Source: Gongronella butleri
Taxonomy: Eukaryota > Mucoromycota > Mucoromycetes > Mucorales > Cunninghamellaceae
DNA: 64,000 nucleotides
NCBI GenBank assembly: GCA_025201375.1
Contig: JAIWZP010000027.1
Span: forward strand, 186,001 to 250,000
Direction: 5' to 3'
Under the pieces are notes generated by a model. It ran no database searches. It saw nothing but the letters and a program-made list of their open reading frames with translations, and was not told the origin of the DNA. Both the position numbers and the translations under genes were made by a program. This document shows positions 23,310-32,314 of the stretch, in pieces; the stretch's first letter is position 1, and each line of letters begins with the position of its first letter.

Positions 23310-23949
23310 AAAATTTAGAATTGTAGTACCTAGAATTACAGTACGTTGTATCATATCTTCATATGTACAGTAATGTCAAGACTTTACAGTACATATTTTT
23401 TGCGTTTTTGATTACATTCTGTGTCTTTTTTTGTCAGATTTTTTATGATTCTGTGTGTGTGTTTTGTATCATACAGTACATTCCCCAGTGGACAGATCGA
23501 CAGAACAACAAAATGGCACGCGCCGACGCTTCAATGCTTGCAGCACCGCGCTAAATGATATTACAGTATCATGCGAGCGTGCGAGCGTGCCTCGCACAAA
23601 AAATACACATTCGCCATTCGCCTTACAGTATTGGAAATCGGCAAAAACCAAAAAGAGTGATTTTCGATCTTTCCCGACTCGCTGTGCCTCCAGAAATTTT
23701 TTACAGCCTACCTGCCCGCCGATGAAGCACGCGACATGGTGTGAACTCTGGCCCATTGCTCAGGACGGGCCTGCCCGTTTTTTTGGACTCAAAAATGCCA
23801 AAAGCATCAGATTTCTACTATGTTGCATTCATCTCTCCGTCTGCTGGACCGACCCCGCCCAAAAATACCTGCATCGCATTCAGCGCAAATTTTGCAACAA
23901 AAAAGCTTAAACCCCCAAAGGCCAAAGCTCTACGACCACTTTTGAAAAA
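23310..23949. other. Intergenic DNA rich in TACAGTA 7-mers
   Basis: No gene is seen. Six TACAGTA 7-mers lie at 23337, 23366, 23385, 23472, 23562 and 23624, far more than chance would give. A short tandem GCGAGCGT occurs near 23574. See the findings for their reading as transposon footprints. Confidence 0.6.
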
Positions 23950-24722
23950 TTCAGGGGTCACTCAGGGGTCACACATTTCAATCTCAGAAAATGCCAGATT
24001 TGGAAAATTTCGAACTCCGAGTGATCAATGCATCCCAAACAGGTAACTCCGACAATTTGCTATTGGCAGACAAAATGCCATGTTGCACCAACGTTTAGGA
24101 AAAATGTCCAAAGTGAGTGACGCATGTAGCTAGAATGGCGATCGACTGAGAAAAGTGCCTACTTCGGGCAAGATTTTTTTGCAAAAATTCAAAACTTGAC
24201 ACTTCCAAATTTATGATACTGTAGGTGCGTAAATTGCATGGAATTTTTTTACTGTATTTTTTGCTGGTTTTTGTGCGCTGTAGTACTGTAGAATGGGCTG
24301 CAAGCTGGTGAAATGACCGATGCAAAAAGTTAAAACCCAAGCTAGCGTCCTGCAAGTCATCCCATTACTGTAGATGCTTTGCTCCCTTGTTTTTTATTAA
24401 ATCTGAAATAAAAATCGAGGGTTGACTAGACAGCTGTCGAGCAAATCGTCATTGAATTTTATGTTGAAAAAAAAGTGTACAGTAAGATATTTCCTCTGCC
24501 AGTTTTGATCAGATCGCCGTGAAACTTGTTTTTTCATTCTGGGGAGATTCAGCAGCATGCAGCATTTATTTGACACATTAAAAGCATCGTTGATTATTTT
24601 TCCAGTTGTCGAGAAAGGCAAGTTTAAAAATTGATCCAATGTTTGATCATCGACTTTTGCAAACGGGAAAAGTTCATCCATCGGGCAAGCAAACAGTCAG
24701 GAAATGACACCCGAGTACTGTA

Positions 24723-24758
24723 CAGTGACAGGACAAAAAAAATGTCCGCCCTGACTTT
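24723..24758 (+). repeat. Tc1 left terminal inverted repeat
   Basis: Starts CAGTGACAGG and mirrors 26018-26053. The first 30 bases match the right end exactly. Confidence 0.92.
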
Positions 24759-24847
24759 TTTTGGGCACCGCAGCCATTTTGACCAATTTATAAAATTGCC
24801 CGCCAGGCGCCGCCCAATGCCCCTTTCTTTTTTTTTTTTGTGAAAAC

Positions 24848-25873
24848 ATGGCTCTATCGACCACGCAGAAGGCTCAACTCGTCGCACTTCGCTACCACGG
24901 TTGTACTACTGCTCAATTAGCAGCTCAATTCAGCGTGTCCGAGCGATCTGTCAGAAGAATGGTGAAAGAATACGCAGATCGCGGCTACTACGGTCGCAAG
25001 GAAGGCTCAGGGCGCCCGCAAAAGCTTGCAGACGTGGACCTACGACGCTTGCGACGCCTTGTACTCAACGAACGACGCGCGACGCTTGACCAGATTCGCG
25101 ACATGTCTGACATGAGTGTGTCGAGTCGTACCATTCGACGTCGTCTGCATGAAATGGGCATACACTCACGTATTGCCAAGAGGAAGCCCTTTGTTTCGAC
25201 TGCACAGGCCGCAAAACGACTTGCTTTTGCTAGGAAACACGCAACGTGGACGGTGGACAAGTGGAAAAAAGTGCTGTTTACCGATGAGTCCTCGTTCGAA
25301 ATCGGCAAGAACTCTCGTCGCATCCGTGCCTGGCGCACAGCTGCCGAAGCAGACCATCCGGACACCCTCGCCCCCACGTTTAAGAGCGGACGTACGTCGC
25401 AAATGGTGTGGGGAGGTATTCAGCACGGAAAAAAGACAGAGCTCGCGCTTTTCGAGAAGCACGGGCCCAATGACCGCAGCACAAGGTCGACTGCGGAAGA
25501 CTATGTGCGTGTCGTGTATGAGGGACCTTTGAAGAAGTTTTTTGGGCGCAAAAGGACCATCATACTCATGGAAGATGGTGCCATGATCCACCGTGCAAAT
25601 GTGTCCAAACAATGGATTGCGAAAAAGAAGATTAAGAAGATGGAATGGCCTGCGAGCTCGCCGGACCTCAATCCAATCGAAAATCTTTGGAAAAAGATGA
25701 AGGCGCGCGTTCAAGATCGATTTCACGAGGGAATGGAGTTGGAGGAGTTTCGAGAGGTTCTAAAGGAGGTGTGGAACGAGTTTGAGCCCAAAGACTGGAA
25801 CAAGCTCATCGAGTCGATGCCCAGGAGGATGAAGGCAGTCATCATGAGCAAGGGCAAGCCCACCCGGTGGTGA
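24848..25873 (+). CDS. Tc1-like transposase
   Basis: One intact frame of 341 residues, the usual Tc1 transposase length. Residues 1-110 form two helix-turn-helix units (TTAQLAAQFSVSERSVRRMV; then TIRRRLHEMGIHSR) joined by GSGRPQKL, a GRPR-like hook that binds terminal repeats. The catalytic triad is Asp146 in LFTDESSFE, Asp243 in ILMEDGAMIHRA and Glu278 in SPDLNPIENLWKKMK; 34 residues separate the last two, which is the DD34E class. No frameshift or stop is present, so the protein may be active. It excises and inserts the element at TA dinucleotides. Confidence 0.96.
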   Translation: MALSTTQKAQLVALRYHGCTTAQLAAQFSVSERSVRRMVKEYADRGYYGRKEGSGRPQKLADVDLRRLRRLVLNERRATLDQIRDMSDMSVSSRTIRRRLHEMGIHSRIAKRKPFVSTAQAAKRLAFARKHATWTVDKWKKVLFTDESSFEIGKNSRRIRAWRTAAEADHPDTLAPTFKSGRTSQMVWGGIQHGKKTELALFEKHGPNDRSTRSTAEDYVRVVYEGPLKKFFGRKRTIILMEDGAMIHRANVSKQWIAKKKIKKMEWPASSPDLNPIENLWKKMKARVQDRFHEGMELEEFREVLKEVWNEFEPKDWNKLIESMPRRMKAVIMSKGKPTRW

Positions 25874-26017
25874 TCCCTCAATTACCCGCAGCAACTGCCC
25901 GTTTTTTTTATGACTTATGTTTTTATGATATTAAAGGACCAATGTATGAAATATGAGAGATCCAAATGCTATACTCGATGAAAAACGCATAAAAAATAAA
26001 AGACGCGTAAAAAAATT

Positions 26018-26053
26018 AAAGTTAGGGCGGACATTTTTTTTGTCCTGTCACTG
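26018..26053 (-). repeat. Tc1 right terminal inverted repeat
   Basis: Ends CCTGTCACTG directly before the target TA at 26054. Mirrors the left end with a single mismatch. Confidence 0.92.
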
Positions 26054-27300
26054 TACTGTAGTGCGTCTCTTTCGATCGGTGCCATTTCACCGCGATCCAC
26101 AAGATACAGTACGTAAATAATATATGTTTTGAGAGACTCGTGCCGGATTTGTGGAAATGTCAGAATTTTGGATTCATCTGCACATACAGTACCACCGGTA
26201 CAATGAAAGAATGACTTGGTCGATTACTGGTTTGAACGGTTTTTCAAGAAGAGTAGTCGCGTCGGTAAAACATTACTGTATGTGCAGATTTTGGGCGTTG
26301 GGCCACCCAAACATGGTGAATTGTGGCATTTAATTTTGCATCTGTAAAAATGTCAAGAACTCGAGATTTCGAATTCATCTGCAATAAACGATCCAGTCAA
26401 TCTTGGCGTTTCAAATTATGTTGTTGAATATGATAAGGCGCGGCGAAAATATAGTCAAAGGGCAAAGGTTGGAAGGCAATCGATTCACGATTTGTACAGT
26501 ATTGGTCATCCATGGATTTGTGCCAATTCTTGAAAACGGCGCATGCCACGAAAACGGCCCGATCAACATCTGTTCTTTTAATTTTTCTTTCAAAGAGAGA
26601 CTCTGAAAAAGCCAAGTGGCAAAGTTTGGCGATGATCGAATCATGATTTTACCGCGAAATGAATTTTACAAAAACGCGCTACAGCCAAATTTTCAGCAAT
26701 GCCGTGCTTCCCGACAAACCACATGATTGACCTTTAGATTTTTATTTTTTTCTGAGAAGAGAGGAGCAACATCCACTACATGTAAAAATTTCGTGGAGCT
26801 GCGATGAGTCCTTGCTTGGTGACGAATTTTTTTTTCAAATTTAGAAAAAAAAAGTGGGTCAGGTCAAAATGCATCTGGAGGGTCCCCCGCTTTTTTTTTT
26901 GAGAAGCTCAGGTCTCTCAAATCCGTTTGGCAACCTACACATTGGAAATCTGAGAGTCATATCATTTGGTGCATTGACCCCTTCTTTCTAAGCAAATCTG
27001 CAATAAAAGTCGGGGTTCGATCAAGTTGTTTTCGAGGAATGGGCAATCAAAGCCAAATTTTAGAAAAATAAATTCTGCATCACTTTTGATCGTACGCTGG
27101 TGAAACTGGGTTCATCCGACAGAGAATCGAATTTTGCATTTATTGTCATAGCAGCACGCCATCCTTTGTCTTGTCCATTGCCGAGAAAAACGAAGCTGAA
27201 ATGTTTGATTGGGCGTTGCAACTTGCAAGCGTACAAATGTTGCGTATCGGCGTTGCCAGGCGGGATAAAATAACTCCTTGTGCGTGTCTTTCCACCTGTA

Positions 27301-27903
27301 GGATTTAAACATGACGCGCTAGAGACAAAAATGAGAATTTATAGGGAAATATCGATTTTCTCGCCAACGGCCAGATTGACCACCGGTTACAGTATTATTT
27401 TGTTCTGAAAAGAGAAAGAGCAAAATGCCGTCAAAGTTTCGTGAAGCTCGTACAGTAGCACTCGATGGCGTCCCATTATGTCGAATTACAAAATGGACGA
27501 TTTTCCACCGATTTTTCAAGGGTACAGTCATAGATTTTAAAGCGGTGAAATTCAGGTCCTCGGATCGCGGCACCATTCATCAGTCCTATTATGATAGTAT
27601 GCAGCATGATGCACCCATTTACCGTACCGATAATGAAAATGCCCAAAAATCCTGGTTCTTGCGTAAAATGCGATTCGCTTCATACTGTACTTTTGCCACA
27701 AGACTATCGCGATAAAGACTGGTCGCAGATCCTCAAAATGCGGCTCATATCCTTCTGTAAACACTCTGTAGATTGTGCTTCAAGGCGGAGTGGGGGCGGG
27801 AAAATAAGCAAAAATAATAAAATATGAAGGGCCAGACCCTTTTTTTTTTTTTTCTTTTTTTCTTGCCAGCGATCCTTTTTCTTTCTTTCTTGGTGTTTTA
27901 CAA
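27301..27903. repeat. R-family units, partly inverted, then PC-esterase promoter
   Basis: The block at 27357-27375 (TTTTCTCGCCAACGGCC) is the reverse complement of the unit GGCCGTTGTCGAGAAAA seen at 39439-39455. The stretch 27510-27580 (CAGGTCCTCGGATCGCGG) matches the reverse complement of R2 near 11085-11120. So R1 and R2 units occur here in inverted order. TACAGTA/TACTGTA 7-mers lie at 27388, 27451 and 27683. A T-rich leader (27839-27902) precedes the next gene. Confidence 0.6.
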
Positions 27904-29349
27904 ATGGGCCGCCCACATCCACCACCACGGGGCGCCGGCACGCCCTTTCCACGCTACGTTCGCCTGGTTGTATATTGCTTGATTGTCGGTGTGTTATACT
28001 ACAGCCTCCGGCAGCTCGTAGGTGGATCTGACGATGCGGATGGTGCCCGTTCGGAGACGCGTGCGCCGCCTTTTCATGACCAACAACAGCAACAACAGCA
28101 AGAGAACGACGACTTTGTACCCCTTTACAAGGATTTCCCATGGTATCAATCGCCGCACGCGCGGCACGTAGCACACAAGGCCAACGCGCCGCATTTCCCG
28201 TCGGATGCGCAGGCACGGCAGCAATTGTATATGGACAAGCTCGCTGTTGCGGAGCGCAAGAGCAAAAAACGATTCGAGGATGTCATTGGGATTCCGGGGA
28301 CTCTGATCAAGACGCAGCAAGCGGCGGACGCGGTGCGTGCGCATCTGCACGACTTGACGCGAGGGTCGTGGCAGCCGATGGCACGCACAAAATTGCTAAA
28401 ACACGTGCAGGACCCTCTGTACAGCAAATGCGACAAAGCACACAAGGGCGCCGGCCCGCGCCCAGAGACACAATTCCGCTGGACGCCTGCAACCGCCCCC
28501 TTGCCCTTTTCCTCCCCTGATCAATGGTGCCGCGTCCTCAATGGCAGGCACATCCTCGTCGTTGGTGACCTCGTCCAATATCAGCTGCACGAACTCTTTC
28601 TCGACGCCCTGCGCGATGGGCCTACCGCTTGCTACGGCGAGCTTAATTGCAAAGGTAAATAGAAAGAAAAAAAAAGAATGGGATAAAATCCAAGGGAAAA
28701 ATAACCTTTTTCACCCCATTCTCGTCCTTGTCGTCCCTTTTTTTCATTTTATTTTATTTTATTTTATTTTTTAGATCACACGATCTGCAGCAAAGAGGAC
28801 ACGCGTCTACGGTACCTGCGGAACGACGTGCTGTTAAACAATCGCCGGCAGCTTGATCAGGGCGGGCAACCTGGTGCGGATGTGATCCAATGGCCGTTCC
28901 TTGCCTCCAACATCCTCAAGGCCTATCCAATTTTGCTTTTAAACCGGTCACCGGTGGTGGAGTCCGACGACGTGTTCATCGACTCGCTGATCTCGACATT
29001 GCGCGACATTCGCAACAGCGCGCCCGACGCCCTCATTGTTTTCCGGTCGACGGCCATTGGCCATCCTTACTGCGACGACGCGACCGGTCCCCTGGATCAG
29101 CCGCTGGACGACACCCAGGTCGCCAGTCTGCCATACGGCTGGAGCGAGCTTCCGCGCAGAAATACCCTTGCCAAGATCATCGTGGAGGCCGCAGGCGGCG
29201 TATTTGTCGATCTCGGCGCTATGCTCGATACGCGTCCCGACGGCCACGTCGGCAACCACGACTGCCTACGCTACTGCATCCCTGGACCCATGGACGACTG
29301 GATCGACGTCCTCTACCAAGTGTTTGCCAATCTTGCGTCTCATCCATGA
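27904..29349 (+). CDS. Type II membrane protein of the PC-esterase (SGNH) family
   Basis: Two exons (27904-28654, 28775-29349) give 441 residues. A single hydrophobic anchor (about 18-40) follows a short basic tail, then a Gln-rich stem, then the domain. Conserved-looking blocks are DQWCRVLNGRHILVVGDLVQYQLHELF, GELNCKDHTICSKED and NHDCLRYCIPGPMDDW, matching the plan of the plant TBL/CASD1-like O-acyl esterases and transferases that act on glycans in the Golgi. Two expected catalytic residues differ: the Ser of the GDS motif is Leu223, and the His of the DxxH motif is Arg416 (Asp413 kept). A Golgi-located but possibly non-catalytic protein is therefore likely, unless the fungal subfamily uses other residues. 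Confidence 0.7.
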
Positions 29350-29774
29350 ATTTTCATAAAAAAATTGCATTTTTTTTTTTTTTTTTTTTTTTTTACACAA
29401 AATGGGCTGCATGAATGGCACCAGGACACGCCCGCATTGATGCTTGCTGCAGGGTCAGTTTCTTTTTTTTTTTTGACACGTGAGCGCGTCTTTGGAGGAA
29501 TCTTGCTGCGCTAAGCGTGTTTTTATGCAAGTCAGCTGAGCGTGGATGAAAAAAAAAATGATTTGCTGATGGAATTGTCGTCAATGGAACCATACAAGGT
29601 TACATCAGGGGTGGCACACAATGGACCCTCCGGTTGTGTCGCACCGAGGAACGAGGATTCGCGGAGGATGCGTGCCAATAATATAAAAACCAAGAGGGGA
29701 GGGGGAAGTGGCAACCTTTTTTTTTTTTTTTTGTTTTTCATTCTCACTTCCCATTTCTTCATTCCTGAAACACA
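29350..29774. other. Intergenic spacer
   Basis: 425 bp with a run of 24 T at 29371-29394, and a 16-nt T tract at 29717-29732 that forms the P450 leader. No gene seen. Confidence 0.45.
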
Positions 29775-31453
29775 ATGGCCATCGCGACAAGCACGCTGAA
29801 ATCGTCAGCATACATTGGCGCCGCCATTGCCGCGCTCATTTACGCGTACATGAAAAAGAAAAAGCAACAAGACGAGCAGCAGGGCATGAATGGCATCGTG
29901 CCCATACCGTCGCCCAAGGGGAATTGGCCAATGCTAGGTAAAAAGAAGAAAAAGAAAAATATATCATTGTCCAGGAATTGACGCTCAATTTCACGCGTTT
30001 CTCGCTCCAGGCCACATGCTGTCGCTGGGCGCGGTGCCCATCAAGACTATCAGCCGTTGGCAAGACGAGCTTGGTAAGTTGATACACTTAAATTCAGAAA
30101 GGGATGGGGCGGAAAGCGTGCTTAAAAAAGTTAAAAATGAGAGGGCGATGGGGTATCGCGTTTGGGTCCAAAGAGTAGCTTGACGTTCCATTTTTGCCAT
30201 TGGTGTCACGTTCGCCATTGATGACCATTCAGGCCCCTGCATCAAACTTCAAATGGGCTCGCAGACGTGGATTCTCCTCAGTGACCCTGAAATGACGCAC
30301 CGACTCCTCGTGTCGCATGGCACGCACACATCCGGCCGCCCAGGCGAGTCATATGGCCACGATGTGTATGCGGTGGGCGGCAGGTACGTCTCTTTTCCTA
30401 ATTTAGCAAGCAATTGGACGCGTTGACTGGACCTGGTGCTAAGTCTTTTTTTTTTTTTTTTTTTAATTTAGAGGCATTGTGTTTGCCGACAACAACAAAA
30501 AATGGGTGGCGACCCGAAGAGCAGGTACGTAAATGAATGAGAAGAAAAAAGAAACGAGAGCCAGGGGGTGACAATCATGCGTGAACAATCAAATTAAATT
30601 GGGTCTTTTCTTTGATGTTCCCCATTGTCGTAGCCATGTCGATCCTCGCGCCTGCTATGGTCAATGCATACGAGCCGATTTTACAGGAAGAGGCGGCAGC
30701 CATGGTGGTCCAATTGCTTGCATACGACGCTGCAAGCGTCAATCCCAAGGAAAACGCTCATTTGTTGTCGTTCAATGGAATTATGCGCACGTGCTTTGGC
30801 CGCCGTGCCGAGACGATCCAAGACCCGCTGTTCAAGGATATCATGACGATGCTTGACGAGGGCGGCAAGGTGGCTGGCGCGTTCAGCAGCATTGGCTCGT
30901 TCCTGCCATGGCTCTCGTGGGTCGACAGCCTTGCGCAGAGCAAGAAAAAGGCCATCCTCTTCACGCAAGAATACCGTGATCGCATCTTTAAGCAGCTGAT
31001 CAAGGACGTGCACCACGAAAAGACCGATTGCATGGCATCGCGACTCGAAGACATCCGCAACGACTATGGCCTGGATGACACTGACATCATGGTCGTCATG
31101 AGTATGATAGAGCGTGACAATGAGCAAAAAAAAAAAAAAAACGAGAAAAAGAAGGTTCATCATGGCTCATTGTTTTCTTGCTTCAATTGTGCAGGTGACT
31201 TGATTGTTGGCGGCGCCGACACCATTGCCGTGAGCATGCGCTGGGCATTGGCCATTCTTGTGCATCACCCGGACGTGCAGGAGCGCGTCTATCAAGAGAT
31301 CCAGGCGTTCGTCTCGACACACCACCGCCTGCCGAATTTCGCAACCGATCGAGACGCGTTCCCTTTTATGATCTCGTGCCAACGCGAGTGTATGCGATTC
31401 CGCCCGACCGTGCCATTCAGCGTGCCCCACCGCGTCACAAAAGATTGTAAAGA

Positions 31454-31494
<41 letters not shown>

Positions 31495-32039
31495 AGAAAA
31501 TGAATCGAGGTGAACGCTCATCGTCTTTTTATTTTTGATTTTTCGTTGACATAGTCGTGTATAATGGGTTCGCGTTCAATAAGGACGACATTTTGTTGAC
31601 CAACATGTATCAAATGCACCGCCGATCGCCGCTCCACGATAAGCCCGACTTTTTCATCCCTGATCGGTTCCTGGACACGGCCAAGACAATGCATGCGTCA
31701 GCCAATGGCGACGTGGAGCGCCGCGACCACTACAATTTCGGCTGGGGCCGGCGCATTTGCCCTGGCATCTATTTGGTATGAGAGCGAAATCGGCAAAAAC
31801 GCGTCCATTGCCCTCATTGACGCGTCTCTTTTTATGTTTGATAGGCGGAAAGTGAGATGTTCCACGCGTGGGTGCAGCTGTTCAGTCGGTGCACCGTGGA
31901 GCCAGGGCTTGACGAGCAGGGGCGCGTCCAATTGCCGGATTTGGGCGATTTTGAAGACGACGGTGTGGTGATCTCGCCAATGCCGTTCACCGTGCGTTTT
32001 ATCCCACGTGCCAATGCGTTGCTCAATGCCATCGTGTAG
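29775..32039 (+). CDS. Cytochrome P450 monooxygenase
   Basis: Eight exons (29775-29937, 30011-30073, 30233-30383, 30472-30524, 30634-31101, 31195-31446, 31555-31775, 31845-32039) give 521 residues. The N-terminus has an ER anchor (SAYIGAAIAALIYAYM) followed by a basic stop and the hinge PIPSPKGNWPMLG. The I-helix is LIVGGADTIAVSMRW, with the AGxDT-type oxygen-activation motif. The K-helix ExxR is ECMR, and the heme loop is FGWGRRICPG with the ligand Cys452. All key residues are present. It is a class II microsomal enzyme that takes electrons from a separate P450 reductase. The family within fungal P450s and the substrate are not identified. Intron 6 contains an almost pure A run of about 33 nt at 31459-31491. 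Confidence 0.93.
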
Positions 32040-32314
32040 CTGTTTTTTTTCTTGAAATGAATAAAATCCACATTTTTTGACGATTTTTTTTTACATGTTT
32101 GCCATGGCCCAGATCCGTGCAACCGGGGGGTGGACAGGGCCGTGGAAAAAAAGGAGATGCTGGGTTTTTTCTTTTCATCTCTTTTTTTTGTTTCTCCACC
32201 TCAAAGAAAGCATTTTAAAGTTTGTCCCACTGCTTTCTTATGCTGCTTGGATTATCCTCGGCTTTTCGACACTCTTCTTCTCGACTGCTTTCCACCAAAA
32301 GACTCTACTCGACC
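32040..32314 (+). promoter_or_regulatory. P450 3' region and C1-THF synthase promoter
   Basis: Short tandem-gene spacer; pyrimidine tracts at 32165-32195 and CTCTACTCGACC just before the ATG form the leader. No TATA box stands out. Confidence 0.4.

Larger units (their letters stand above)
24721..26055 (+). mobile_element. Tc1-like (DD34E) DNA transposon, complete
   Basis: The element spans 24723-26053 (1331 bp) between TA dinucleotides at 24721-24722 and 26054-26055, the duplicated Tc1/mariner target. Its terminal inverted repeats start with CAGTGACAGGACA, continue through an A8 run and a TGTCCGCCCT block, and match for 35 of 36 positions by eye (one G/A difference at position 31). Each end contains an internal GGACA..TGTCC palindrome. 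Inside is a single uninterrupted transposase frame. Near-identical ends plus an intact frame suggest recent activity. It is inserted into repeat R1. Confidence 0.95.
23950..27300 (+). repeat. Dispersed repeat R1, copy A, interrupted by Tc1 element
   Basis: From 23961 (TCAGGGGTCACACA) this aligns by eye with copy B from 37706, including GAACTCCGAGTGATCAATGC, AACAGGTAACTCCGAC, AACCCAAGCTAGCG, GAGATTCAGCAGC, GTCGAGAAA, TTCATCTGCA, CAGGTCAAAATGCATCTGGA and TCCGTTTGGCAAC. The alignment stops at 24715, where the transposon sits, and resumes at 26056. Copy A is littered with TACAGTA/TACTGTA 7-mers that copy B lacks. No intact gene of its own is visible in the repeat. Confidence 0.8.
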
